Source of the DNA: Gordonia bronchialis DSM 43247
Lineage (GTDB): Bacteria; Actinomycetota; Actinomycetes; Mycobacteriales; Mycobacteriaceae
Length of the DNA: 64,000 nucleotides
Assembly (NCBI RefSeq): GCF_000024785.1
Contig: NC_013441.1
Span: 4,402,001 to 4,466,000, forward strand
Direction: 5' to 3'
Below are positions 10,628 through 18,358 of this stretch, piece after piece. Made by a program: the position numbers and the translations under genes. Below the pieces are notes generated by a model that saw only the letters and a list, made by a program, of their open reading frames with translations, made no database searches and was not told where the DNA came from. Numbering within the stretch: the stretch's first letter is position 1; each line of letters opens with the position of its first letter.

Positions 10628-10997
10628 TCACGCGCGGTGCGCGATGGCTTCGATCTCGACGCTCGCGCCGTAGGGCAGCGCGGCGACCTCGACAAACGAG
10701 TGTGCGGGCCGAGGAGCGTCGAAGATCTTCTCGTAGTGACGGTTTGCCGCGTCACGCAGCGAGACGTCGGTGACGAAGTAGGTGGTCTTGACCACGTCGG
10801 TCAGCGCCATGTCGATGGTCGCGAGACGTTCGGTCAGCCGGGCGACGGCCGCATCGAGGGCGGGTTCGACGCCGGCGACGGCCTTGCCGTTCTCGTCGAC
10901 CGACAGTGCGCCCGAGACGAATCCGAAACCCGCCGCCTCGTAGGCGGGGCTGTACGGATGTGCCGCGGGGGCTGTGGTGTCGGCGGTGATGGTCATG
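10628..10997 (-). CDS. RidA/YjgF-family protein
   Basis: A 122-residue member of the RidA superfamily, which hydrolyses reactive enamines and imines and includes 2-aminomuconate deaminases. It has the core FGFVSGALSVDENGKAV, the central TDVVKTTYFVTDVS strand and the C-terminal PARPAHSFVEVAALPYGASVEIE-type segment, although the conserved arginine is displaced. Placed directly after a semialdehyde-dehydrogenase-like enzyme, it could deaminate an amino-substituted intermediate of an aromatic pathway; this is inference from context. ATG at 10997 follows GGAAAGGA. Confidence 0.85.
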
Positions 10998-11034
10998 GTG
11001 TTCCTTTCCGGTGGAGTCGAGAGGTGCTGTGTCA

Positions 11035-12585
11035 CTAGTGCTTTCCCCAGGCGATGGGGGCGTCGCTGCGGTCGAGGTAGATGCTCTTCTGGTCGCAGTA
11101 CGCGCGGACGGCGTCGCGGCCCTTCTCGGTGCCCAGCCCGCTGTCCCGCAGGCCGGTGAACGGGGTGGAGATGGAGAACTGCTTGTAGGTGTTGACCCAG
11201 ACGGTGCCGGCGTCGACGGCCTCGCCGAGGCGCAGTGCGCGGCGATAGTCCTCGGTCCAGATGCCGCAGGCCAGTCCGTAGACGGTGTCGTTGGCCTGGG
11301 CGATGACATCGGCTTCATCGTCGAAGGGCAGGATGACGGCGACAGGCCCGAAGACCTCCTCCTGGCAGATGGTGTCGGTATTGGCGACGCCGGTGAGGAT
11401 GGTCGGCGGATAGTAGTTGCCGTCCGCGAGCCTCGGATCGTCAGGAATGGCTCCACCGCACAGGATTCGGGCTCCGGCGGCGACGGCGTCGTCGACCATG
11501 GCGGCCACCGAGTCACGGTGGGCACGGGCGATCATGGGGGCGACGTCGGTGCCGGGATCGGTTCCGCGGCCCAGCCGCAGCTGCTGCGCACGCTCGACGA
11601 GGTCGGTGGTGAACGCATCGAAGATGCTGCGCTGCACAAAGATCCGTGATCCGGCGATGCAGCTCTGCCCGGAGGAGGAGAAGATGCCGAACAGCACTCC
11701 CGCCACGGCGCGCTCGATGTCGGCATCGTCGAAGACGATCGTCGGGGACTTGCCGCCGAGTTCCAGGGTGATGGGCATGAGTTTGTCGGCGGCCACGTGG
11801 GCGAGGTGACGTCCGGTGGCGGTGCCGCCGGTGAAGCTGACCTTGGACACCAGCGGGTGGCTCACCAGCGCTTCGCCGACGGTGCGGCCCGGCCCGGGCA
11901 GTACCGAGAGCACGCCGGCGGGCAGGCCCGCCTCCTCGCACAGCTGGGCGAGCAGCAGGGTCACCCACGGCGCCCACACCGGCGGCTTACTGATCACGGC
12001 GTTGCCCGCAGCGAGCGCCGGCGCGAGCTTCTGCGCGTCGGAGGCGATGGGCGAGTTCCACGGGGTGATGGCGCCGACCACCCCCATCGGCCGGTGCGTG
12101 GACATCGTCAGCCACGGCCCGCGTGGCGTGGTCAGTGCCGAGTCCATGGTTTCCAGTGCGGCAGCCATGTAGCGAAAGGTGTTGGCGGCACTCATCGCGA
12201 GTGCCCGCGTCTCGGTGAGGGTCTTGCCGGTATCGAGGGTCTGCAGCGCGGCGATCCGGTCACAGGCATCCTCGACGGCGTTACCGATGCGGTGCAGCAC
12301 GGCGGCCCGCTCGTGCGGCAATGCCGATGCCCATCCGGAAGCCCTTGCGGCGGAGAGACCTTCGCGCACTGCGGTGTCGACGGTGTCGGCGGTCGCGCCG
12401 TGCAGGGTGGCGAACACGGCGCCGGTGGCCGGGTCGATCGACTCGATGAGGTCTCCGGTGCCGATCTCCCACCGGCCGGCGACGAAGATCCGGTCACGCA
12501 GATCCCGGGCGGGGTCGACGGTCGGCGTCGAGGCGCAGACGGGGGAACCGTCGTGAAGGTGTGCTGGACTCGTGGCGAGCGACAT
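11035..12585 (-). CDS. NAD(P)-dependent aldehyde dehydrogenase
   Basis: A 516-residue aldehyde dehydrogenase, first gene of a minus-strand catabolic operon. Family motifs are present: the cofactor region GVVGAITPWNSP, the general-base glutamate in LELGGKSP and the nucleophilic cysteine in SSGQSCIAGSR, with EVFGPVAVILPFDDE near the C-terminus. Its company (RidA, cupin, oxygenase reductase, VOC protein) suggests oxidation of a semialdehyde from aromatic ring cleavage, such as a hydroxy- or amino-muconic semialdehyde. Substrate is not determinable here. Start MSLATSPAH at 12585 is chosen because the preceding in-frame sequence crosses the promoter and operator at 12646-12689. Confidence 0.92.
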   Translation of the reverse strand: MSLATSPAHLHDGSPVCASTPTVDPARDLRDRIFVAGRWEIGTGDLIESIDPATGAVFATLHGATADTVDTAVREGLSAARASGWASALPHERAAVLHRIGNAVEDACDRIAALQTLDTGKTLTETRALAMSAANTFRYMAAALETMDSALTTPRGPWLTMSTHRPMGVVGAITPWNSPIASDAQKLAPALAAGNAVISKPPVWAPWVTLLLAQLCEEAGLPAGVLSVLPGPGRTVGEALVSHPLVSKVSFTGGTATGRHLAHVAADKLMPITLELGGKSPTIVFDDADIERAVAGVLFGIFSSSGQSCIAGSRIFVQRSIFDAFTTDLVERAQQLRLGRGTDPGTDVAPMIARAHRDSVAAMVDDAVAAGARILCGGAIPDDPRLADGNYYPPTILTGVANTDTICQEEVFGPVAVILPFDDEADVIAQANDTVYGLACGIWTEDYRRALRLGEAVDAGTVWVNTYKQFSISTPFTGLRDSGLGTEKGRDAVRAYCDQKSIYLDRSDAPIAWGKH

Positions 12586-12645
12586 GCGTGGGGTCCGTTC
12601 AGACGAGAGGCGCGACCGGGGCTGTGGTCCGCGCTGACGATTTAT

Positions 12646-12689
12646 CTTTGCGCTAAGACAGTTGTAAAGCCTTAGCGCAAAGACGTCAA
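12646..12689 (-). promoter_or_regulatory. promoter with twin MarR-type operator
   Basis: The perfect 12-bp arms CTTTGCGCTAAG (12646-12657) and CTTAGCGCAAAG (12671-12682) are themselves pseudo-palindromes of form CTT-W-GCGC-W-AAG, spaced 25 bp centre to centre. On the minus strand a -35 TTGACG (12684-12689) and -10 TACAAC (12661-12666) are 17 bases apart, so one operator sits in the promoter spacer and the other just past the -10. This layout fits repression by the adjacent MarR protein and release by an aromatic effector. Confidence 0.75.
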
Positions 12690-12809
12690 CCTCGGAAATG
12701 CCTGGACAGACGTCCGAAACGGGAGTTACGCCCAAGAAACTGCTGCGACGCAGGTCACATGGGGTGTGTCGGCGAACACAATTGCCGCGAAAATTTTCTG
12801 GTGCGCGCC

Positions 12810-13349
12810 TCAGCCGATGGTGATCGGGTCGGTTTCGCCCGGATCCAGACCGTCCTCGAGCACCGCGGAGCGCGAGGAGTGCTCGAGCCGGCTCAACAAC
12901 GAGGCGAGCTCGGCGGCCTCCTCCTCGGAGAGTTCGCCGAGCATCGACGCCAACTTGGCGAAGTGGTCGTCGGCAATGCGGTCGACGAGTGCCGCCCCCT
13001 GTGGGGTCAGCGTCACGTAGACGACGCGGGCATCGCCGGCATCACGGGACCGGGTGACGAGTCCGGCGTCTTCGAGACGTTTGACGCGCAGCGAGAGACC
13101 GCCCGTGGTGACCAGGGTCTGTTCGGCCAGCTGACCGGCGGTGAGTCGATGGTCGGGCTCGGCGCGGCGCAGACAGGCCAGGACGTCGAAGCCTGCCTCA
13201 CTGATGTCGTAGGCCTCGAAGGTGCGCGCGATGCGGGCGCGATAAACCAGAAAGCTGCGGTGCAGGCGGCCGAAGACCTTCAGCGCGGAGACGTCCAGTT
13301 CCGGACGCGCGACCGCCCAGTGGGACACGATGACGTCGACTCCATCCAT
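12810..13349 (-). CDS. MarR-family transcriptional regulator
   Basis: A 179-residue winged-helix regulator. The recognition region runs LTAGQLAEQTLVTTGGLSLRVKRLE and the wing has DARVVYVTLTPQGAALVDRI. The N-terminal helix region (ALKVFGRLHRSFLVYRARI) is the dimerisation part. It lies directly upstream of the aldehyde dehydrogenase operon on the same strand, and the twin palindrome in between is its likely binding site. The effector is unknown; compounds of the downstream pathway are the natural candidates. Confidence 0.88.
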   Translation of the reverse strand: MDGVDVIVSHWAVARPELDVSALKVFGRLHRSFLVYRARIARTFEAYDISEAGFDVLACLRRAEPDHRLTAGQLAEQTLVTTGGLSLRVKRLEDAGLVTRSRDAGDARVVYVTLTPQGAALVDRIADDHFAKLASMLGELSEEEAAELASLLSRLEHSSRSAVLEDGLDPGETDPITIG

Positions 13350-13394
13350 GATGGGCCGTAGCCTACCTGCACCGGCCTACCTGCCCTGCGCCGA

Positions 13395-13440
13395 CGACTG
13401 TCGCGGGCGCGCCGCCCTTCGGACGCACCCGCGACAGTCG
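13395..13440 (-). terminator. 17-bp hairpin after the leucine-type dehydrogenase gene
   Basis: The arms at 13395-13411 and 13424-13440 (CGACTGTCGCGGG...CCCGCGACAGTCG) pair at 16 of 17 positions around a 12-base loop. The hairpin lies 9 bases past the dehydrogenase stop codon and 45 bases before the MarR start, so it should separate the two transcripts. Confidence 0.7.
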
Positions 13441-13448
13441 ATGAACCC

Positions 13449-14504
13449 TTATGCGAAGTACGGCCGGTGCTTGCGCTTGTTCTCGACGACCTCCCGGGCC
13501 ATCGCCAACGCCACGCTGACCGTGTCGGCCTGGGTGGAGGCCGATCGGGCCAGGATGTCGCGGGCGGTGTCGGCGATGGCGTCGACGCGCTCGGTGAGCC
13601 CGTCCTCGGCGTCGTGGATCTCGGCTTCCACCGCGAGTAGCCCACCCGCGTTGGCGACAAAGTCCGGGACGTGAATGATGTTGCGCTCGCGCAGGTCCCG
13701 CGCGAGCGCGTCGTGGCTCAGCATGTTGTTGGCGGCACCCACGAGGATCGAGGCGCGCAGTCCTGCCACCACCCGCTCGTCGATCACCCCACCACCGGCA
13801 CACGGCGCGACCACGTCGACATCGGCCAGCAGAACATCATCGAGATCGACTGCGACCAGGTCGATCTCGTCCACAGCGCGGCGCACCCGTTGCGGATCGA
13901 TGTCGGCACCGAAGACCTGCGCACCGGCTTGCGCGAGCATGCGCGCGGCATGCAGCCCGACGTTTCCGAGCCCCTGGATGGCCACCCGTGCGCCCGCTAC
14001 CGCGCGGTCAGCGGCCTCGAGCGCGACCTCGATGCTGCGCACCACACCACGAGCGGTGAAATACGACGGATCGCCGCGCTGGCTCGAGGCCACCGGCACG
14101 TGCCGTCCGATCAGTTCGAGGTCACGCACCGAAGTGCCCATGTCCACACCCGGGATGTACCGGCCACCCAGCGACGCAATGTATTTCGCGTGTGCCACCA
14201 GGATCTCGTCCCGATTGGCCACGCGCGGGTCGACGTTGATGACGCTCTTTCCGCCACCGAGAGCCACTCCGGCAAGGGCTGCCTTGTAGGTCATGGCCTG
14301 CGCGAGGTTCATCGCGTCCGCGACTGCGTCCGCCCGGGTGGGGTACGCCCGCATGCGCACCCCGCCGAGCGAGGGCCCCAACGTCGTATCGTGCACGGCG
14401 ATAACGGATTCGAGTCCCGCCTCCGGGTCGCGGCAGAGCACGATCTGCTCGAAGTCGCGGTTGGTGAAGTCGTCAAGGATGTGGGTATCGGTGAATGTCG
14501 TCAT
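13449..14504 (-). CDS. Leu/Phe/Val-type amino acid dehydrogenase
   Basis: A 351-residue Glu/Leu/Phe/Val dehydrogenase that oxidatively deaminates a branched-chain or aromatic amino acid with NAD. The substrate domain has LGPSLGGVRMRAYPT, MTYKAALAGVALGGGKSVI (catalytic lysines) and the VDMGTS segment. The NAD domain has VAIQGLGNVGLHAARML. The length is that of leucine, valine and phenylalanine dehydrogenases rather than of glutamate dehydrogenases. It is divergent from an Lrp/AsnC regulator across 111 bases, and an amino-acid permease lies beyond, making a plausible uptake-and-deamination module. Confidence 0.9.
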   Translation of the reverse strand: MTTFTDTHILDDFTNRDFEQIVLCRDPEAGLESVIAVHDTTLGPSLGGVRMRAYPTRADAVADAMNLAQAMTYKAALAGVALGGGKSVINVDPRVANRDEILVAHAKYIASLGGRYIPGVDMGTSVRDLELIGRHVPVASSQRGDPSYFTARGVVRSIEVALEAADRAVAGARVAIQGLGNVGLHAARMLAQAGAQVFGADIDPQRVRRAVDEIDLVAVDLDDVLLADVDVVAPCAGGGVIDERVVAGLRASILVGAANNMLSHDALARDLRERNIIHVPDFVANAGGLLAVEAEIHDAEDGLTERVDAIADTARDILARSASTQADTVSVALAMAREVVENKRKHRPYFA

Positions 14505-14598
14505 GCCGCAGGACGGTACGAGTGTCGCGGGTCACACCACAAGGACTTGGCGTGGACCAGGGTGCGATACGCAAATCTTTGTTACTGGATTCTCGCCT

Positions 14599-14615
14599 GC
14601 GCTAAATTGTTGCGC
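14599..14615. promoter_or_regulatory. candidate Lrp-type site in the dehydrogenase/regulator divergent region
   Basis: GCGC-TAAATTGTT-GCGC, an AT-rich centre between matching GCGC ends, abuts the regulator's ATG. Lrp/AsnC proteins bind short, loosely palindromic AT-centred sites and often control the divergent gene. This is a weak pattern match only. Confidence 0.3.
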
Positions 14616-15050
14616 ATGGTTGAGCTCGATGATGTTGATCTTCAATTGTTGGCACTGCTGTCCGCGGACGGTCGGGCGACCTTCTCCGACCTCGCCTCCC
14701 GCGTGAACCTGTCGGTGGCCGCCACCAAACGACGCGTCGACCGGCTCCGCGCACAGAAGGTCATCACCGGTTTCACCGCCACCGTCGACCAGACCGCACT
14801 CGGCCGTCCGGTCGAGGCGTTCACCGAGGTCCGCTACGTCGGCACCTCGCAGCCCGAGGAGATGATGGCCGAGATGACCCGCATCCCCGAGGTCGAGGCC
14901 GTCTACACCATCGCGGGCGACCCCGACATGCTCGTCAAGGTGCGCGCCCGCGACCACAGCCACCTCCAGCAAGTCATCAACCATCTCCGACGCGGCGGCA
15001 AGGCCACCGGCACCAAGACGATGATCGTCCTCGGCTCCTGGCACCGCTGA
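14616..15050 (+). CDS. Lrp/AsnC-family transcriptional regulator
   Basis: A 144-residue feast/famine regulator. The N-terminal helix-turn-helix is DLASRVNLSVAATKRRVDRL (about 25-44), and the C-terminal RAM ligand domain runs from GRPVEAFTEVRYVG to GTKTMIVLGSWHR. It is divergent from the leucine-type dehydrogenase gene, and this arrangement (for example with bkdR or alanine dehydrogenase genes) usually means that the regulator activates the neighbour in response to the amino acid. ATG at 14616 is chosen because the family N-terminus (VELDDVDLQLLALL) starts there. Confidence 0.9.
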   Translation: MVELDDVDLQLLALLSADGRATFSDLASRVNLSVAATKRRVDRLRAQKVITGFTATVDQTALGRPVEAFTEVRYVGTSQPEEMMAEMTRIPEVEAVYTIAGDPDMLVKVRARDHSHLQQVINHLRRGGKATGTKTMIVLGSWHR

Positions 15051-15273
15051 GCGAGCCGTCCCGGCCATCAGCATGTCCGCAACCACTCTCCCCACGCAAA
15101 GAAGTCCGCAGTCCCCGGAGAGATCGCGCAGAACTTTGCGTTCCTCACCCGCTCTCCCCACTTTTCCTCGACGTGTCCCAGGTCACACTGCTTGCATGAA
15201 CGGCGTTGCCGATCCGCCGACACCCACGGCCGGACCGGAACGCAGCGAAACCCCGCTTTGAGGAGACACACCC

Positions 15274-16824
15274 ATGCCCGGAACCGGGATATGGCGGACA
15301 AAATCCGTCGAGCAATCGATCGCCGAAACCGATGAACCACGCAGCAAGCTGCGCAAAGACCTGACCACCCGAGATCTGACGGCCTTCGGCGTGGCCGTGG
15401 TCATCGGTGCCGGCATCTTCACCCTCACCGCACGCACAGCCGGCGACCTGGCCGGCCCGTCGGTGTCACTGGCCTTCGTTATCGCCGCGGTAGCCTGCGG
15501 CCTGGCCGCGCTGTGCTACGCGGAGTTCGCGTCCACCGTGCCGGTCGCCGGCAGCGCGTACACCTTCTCCTACGCCACCTTCGGCGAGTTCATCGCATGG
15601 ATAATCGGATGGGATCTGATCCTCGAATTCGCCTTGGCCAGTTCGGTTGTCGCGAAGGGCTGGTCGCTGTACCTGGCCGACTTCCTCGGCTCGGCGACCA
15701 CCCTCGACATCGCCGGCGTCAAGGCCGACTGGGGCGCGGTCCTGATCATCGGTGCCATCACCCTCACCCTGGCGTTCGGGGTGAAGCTGTCGTCGCGGGT
15801 CTCGGCGATCATCACCGCGATCAAGGTGGCGGTGGTGCTGCTGGTGATGATCGTCGGCGCATTCTTCATCAACACCGACAACTACAAGCCGTATGTTCCT
15901 GCCGCCGAACCGAACACCGATTCCGCGTCGGGCCTGCACCAGACGCTGTTCGCCATGCTGACCGGCTCCGACGGCAGCAACTACGGCGCCTACGGGCTGC
16001 TCGCTGCGGCGAGCCTGCTCTTCTTCGCCTTCATCGGATTCGACGTCGTGGCCACCACCGCCGAGGAGACCAAGAACCCGCAGAAGTCCATCCCGCGTGG
16101 CATTCTCGGTTCGCTCGCCATCGTGACCGTCCTCTACGTCGCGGTGACGGTGGTACTGACGGGCATGGTCAGCTATCAGCAGCTGCGTACCGGCAGCCCA
16201 CTGGTCGGCGAGGGCAGCGCTACTCTCGCAACGGCTTTCGAATACCACGGCATCACCTGGGCGCAGACGGCGATCAACGTCGGTGCACTCGCGGGCCTCA
16301 CCACGGTCGTGATGGTGATGATGCTGGGCCAGACCCGTGTCCTGTTCGCGATGTCACGCGACGGTCTGATCCCCCGCACCTGGGGCACAACCAACAAGTC
16401 CGGAAATCCGGTGCGTATCACCATGATCGTCGGTGTCGTGGTCGCCGTCATCGCAGCGATCTTCCCCATCGAGACCCTCGAGCAGATGGTCAACATCGGC
16501 ACCCTGTTCGCCTTCGTCCTCGTCTGCGCCGGTGTACTCGTGCTGCGCAAGACGCGCCCCGATCTCAAGCGCGGCTTCCGAGTTCCGGGCAGCCCCGTCG
16601 TACCGATCCTGGCGATCGTGGCCTGCGGTTGGCTGATGATCAACCTGTCGGTGGAGACCTGGGTTCGGTTCCTCGTGTGGATGGTCATCGGTGTCGTCGT
16701 CTACGCGCTCTACGGTCGCCGGCATTCGGTCCTGCGGCTGCGATTGCGTTCTGCCGCGCAGGTACCGGATCAGGAGGTCATCGATCCGGACGCCACCGCC
16801 GAGAAGGTGCCCGTCCGAGACTGA
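15274..16824 (+). CDS. APC-family amino acid permease
   Basis: A 516-residue polytopic membrane protein with about 12-14 transmembrane helices. The first is FGVAVVIGAGIFTL, carrying the GAGIF substrate-binding motif of APC transporters, and FFAFIGFDVVATTAEE is the conserved sixth-helix region. It resembles the cationic-amino-acid (CAT/YfnA) branch. It is downstream of the Lrp regulator and close to the leucine-type dehydrogenase, so uptake of a branched or aromatic amino acid is likely. The 223-base leader before it contains a purine-rich ribosome site (GAGGAG) and an 8-bp inverted repeat ACGCAAAG / CTTTGCGT (15094-15101, 15134-15141) that could be regulatory. Confidence 0.9.
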   Translation: MPGTGIWRTKSVEQSIAETDEPRSKLRKDLTTRDLTAFGVAVVIGAGIFTLTARTAGDLAGPSVSLAFVIAAVACGLAALCYAEFASTVPVAGSAYTFSYATFGEFIAWIIGWDLILEFALASSVVAKGWSLYLADFLGSATTLDIAGVKADWGAVLIIGAITLTLAFGVKLSSRVSAIITAIKVAVVLLVMIVGAFFINTDNYKPYVPAAEPNTDSASGLHQTLFAMLTGSDGSNYGAYGLLAAASLLFFAFIGFDVVATTAEETKNPQKSIPRGILGSLAIVTVLYVAVTVVLTGMVSYQQLRTGSPLVGEGSATLATAFEYHGITWAQTAINVGALAGLTTVVMVMMLGQTRVLFAMSRDGLIPRTWGTTNKSGNPVRITMIVGVVVAVIAAIFPIETLEQMVNIGTLFAFVLVCAGVLVLRKTRPDLKRGFRVPGSPVVPILAIVACGWLMINLSVETWVRFLVWMVIGVVVYALYGRRHSVLRLRLRSAAQVPDQEVIDPDATAEKVPVRD

Positions 16825-16843
16825 GTGACCCTTCTGGTCGATT

Positions 16844-16886
16844 CAGTGTGATGTTGTGCCCGGTTTCCGGCCACAACATCACACTG
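16844..16886. terminator. 20-bp hairpin with TTT loop between convergent genes
   Basis: The arms at 16844-16863 (CAGTGTGATGTTGTGCCCGG) and 16867-16886 pair at 19 of 20 positions around a three-base TTT loop. It lies between the convergent permease and SDR genes, so it would terminate both. No U-tract follows, as is common in high-GC actinobacteria. Confidence 0.8.
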
Positions 16887-16927
16887 GTCTGTTGGGGTTC
16901 AGGGCCGGCCGATTCCCCACGGACCGT

Positions 16928-17758
16928 TCACCCGATCCCGACCAACCGTTCCGACGCCGACCACAACCCGTCGATGAGTTCCTGCTTCCTGGCCTGTGGA
17001 TTCTCCCGGCCGTCGGCCTTGAACCGGCTGTAGTACTTGCCGTTGATCGCCGGATCGGCGCCGCGATTGGCCAACGCGATGAGCGGAGCCGCACCTTTCT
17101 CCGGGGTGATGGTGCCGATCCGCTTCAGCGGCGTCCGGTACAGCAGGCCGACGAAGAAGGAGTCGCGCCCGAACTTGGTGGCCGCCGGACCGGGATGCAC
17201 GGCGGCCGAGACGATTCCGTCGTCGGACCATCGCTGGGCGATTCCGCGGGTGAACAGGATGTTCTCCAGCTTGCCGGTGCCGTAGCACCGCAACTCGAGG
17301 GCGCGCCGACGCTCCCAGTCGAGATCGTCGAGGTCGACGCTGCCGGCGAGGTTCCCGACGCTGGAGGTGTTGAGCACCAGCGCACCCGAACCGGCGGCGA
17401 GCTTGTCGCGCAGCAGATTGGTCAGCAGGAAGCTGCCGAGATGGTTGATCTGGAAGTTCGGTTCGTGTCCGTCGGATGTCCGCCGCTTCGGGTCGAAGGT
17501 GCCGCCCGCGTTGTTCATCAGGACGTCGATGGACTCAACACGCGCACTGATCTTCTCGGCCAGCGCGCGGACGTCGTCGAGCTTGGCGTAGTCAGCGGTG
17601 AAGGCGGTCGCCCCGGTCTGGCGGGCCACCGCATCGGTCTTCTCCTTCGATCGTCCGACGATGATGAGATCGGTTCCTGCTCCGGACAATTCACTCGCGG
17701 CGATCGCACCGATGCCGTCACTGGCGCCGGTGATGACCACTGTTCGGGTGGGTGCCAT
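16928..17758 (-). CDS. short-chain dehydrogenase/reductase
   Basis: A 276-residue classical-type SDR. It has the cofactor motif TGASDGIGAIAASEL near the N-terminus, MNNAGG as the structural NNAG motif, the catalytic serine in LNTSSVGNL and YGTGK as the catalytic YxxxK. Cofactor preference is not clear. Retinol-dehydrogenase/WW-domain-oxidoreductase-like SDRs share the long SVDLDDLDWERRRALELRC-type loop. Start MAPTRTVV at 17758 follows GAGGAGA. It is followed by nothing on its strand; the glutathione peroxidase gene lies 37 bases upstream and may share its transcript. Confidence 0.85.
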   Translation of the reverse strand: MAPTRTVVITGASDGIGAIAASELSGAGTDLIIVGRSKEKTDAVARQTGATAFTADYAKLDDVRALAEKISARVESIDVLMNNAGGTFDPKRRTSDGHEPNFQINHLGSFLLTNLLRDKLAAGSGALVLNTSSVGNLAGSVDLDDLDWERRRALELRCYGTGKLENILFTRGIAQRWSDDGIVSAAVHPGPAATKFGRDSFFVGLLYRTPLKRIGTITPEKGAAPLIALANRGADPAINGKYYSRFKADGRENPQARKQELIDGLWSASERLVGIG

Positions 17759-17795
17759 GGTCGTCTCCTCGTTGAGTCGTGTGGTGGGTGGGCGG

Positions 17796-18272
17796 TCAGA
17801 GAACCTTGTCAATGTCGCCGGTCATCTTCTCCGGCTTCACCGTCGGGGCGAATCGCCCCACCACCGCACCCGACTTGTCGACCAGGAACTTGGTGAAGTT
17901 CCACTTCACGCGGCTACCCAGCAGTCCCGACTTCTGTTGGCGCAGCCACTGATACAGCGGATGCGCGTCACCGCCGTTGACGTCGACCTTCGCGAACATC
18001 GGGAAGGTGACGTCGTAGGTGAGTGAGCAGAAGTTCTTGATCTCCTCCTCGTCGCCCGGCTCCTGATGCGCGAACTGGTCGCACGGGAAGCCGAGCACCA
18101 CCAGGCCCTTGTCGGCGTACTCGCGGTGGATCTTCTCCAGACCCTCATACTGCGGTGTGAACCCGCACTTGGATGCGGTGTTCACGATCAGTAGCGGATG
18201 TCCGCGGTAACGCTCCAGGTCGACGGGATTTCCGTCGATGTCGGTCGCGGTGAAGTCGTATGCCGTGGTCAC
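17796..18272 (-). CDS. glutathione-peroxidase-family thiol peroxidase
   Basis: A 158-residue peroxidase of the GPx family. The peroxidatic cysteine is in VNTASKCGFTPQYEGLE, followed by LVVLGFPCDQFAHQEPG with the conserved glutamine, FCSLTYDVTFPMF and the tryptophan motif VKWNFTKFLVD. Bacterial members with cysteine instead of selenocysteine usually take electrons from thioredoxin; mycothiol organisms do not make glutathione. GTG at 18272 (TTAYDFTATDIDGNPVDL) is chosen because the domain starts there. Confidence 0.93.
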   Translation of the reverse strand: MTTAYDFTATDIDGNPVDLERYRGHPLLIVNTASKCGFTPQYEGLEKIHREYADKGLVVLGFPCDQFAHQEPGDEEEIKNFCSLTYDVTFPMFAKVDVNGGDAHPLYQWLRQQKSGLLGSRVKWNFTKFLVDKSGAVVGRFAPTVKPEKMTGDIDKVL

Positions 18273-18358
18273 TAACGCCCCGTTCGTCGTCCCCAGGCCG
18301 GTACCGCTCGGCACCGACACCGCAGAGCCTACGCGCCGCGGCACCGGTACAGGGCCGG

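Noticed and set aside
15196..15261. Short frame of 21 codons in the permease leader as a possible leader peptide
   Set aside because: No runs of one amino acid, no ribosome site and no attenuator-like hairpin, so there is no support beyond an ATG and a stop.
15513..17033. A 506-codon frame overlapping the APC permease in another frame
   Set aside because: Arg/His-rich shadow composition with no hydrophobic segments; the permease frame has clear membrane helices.
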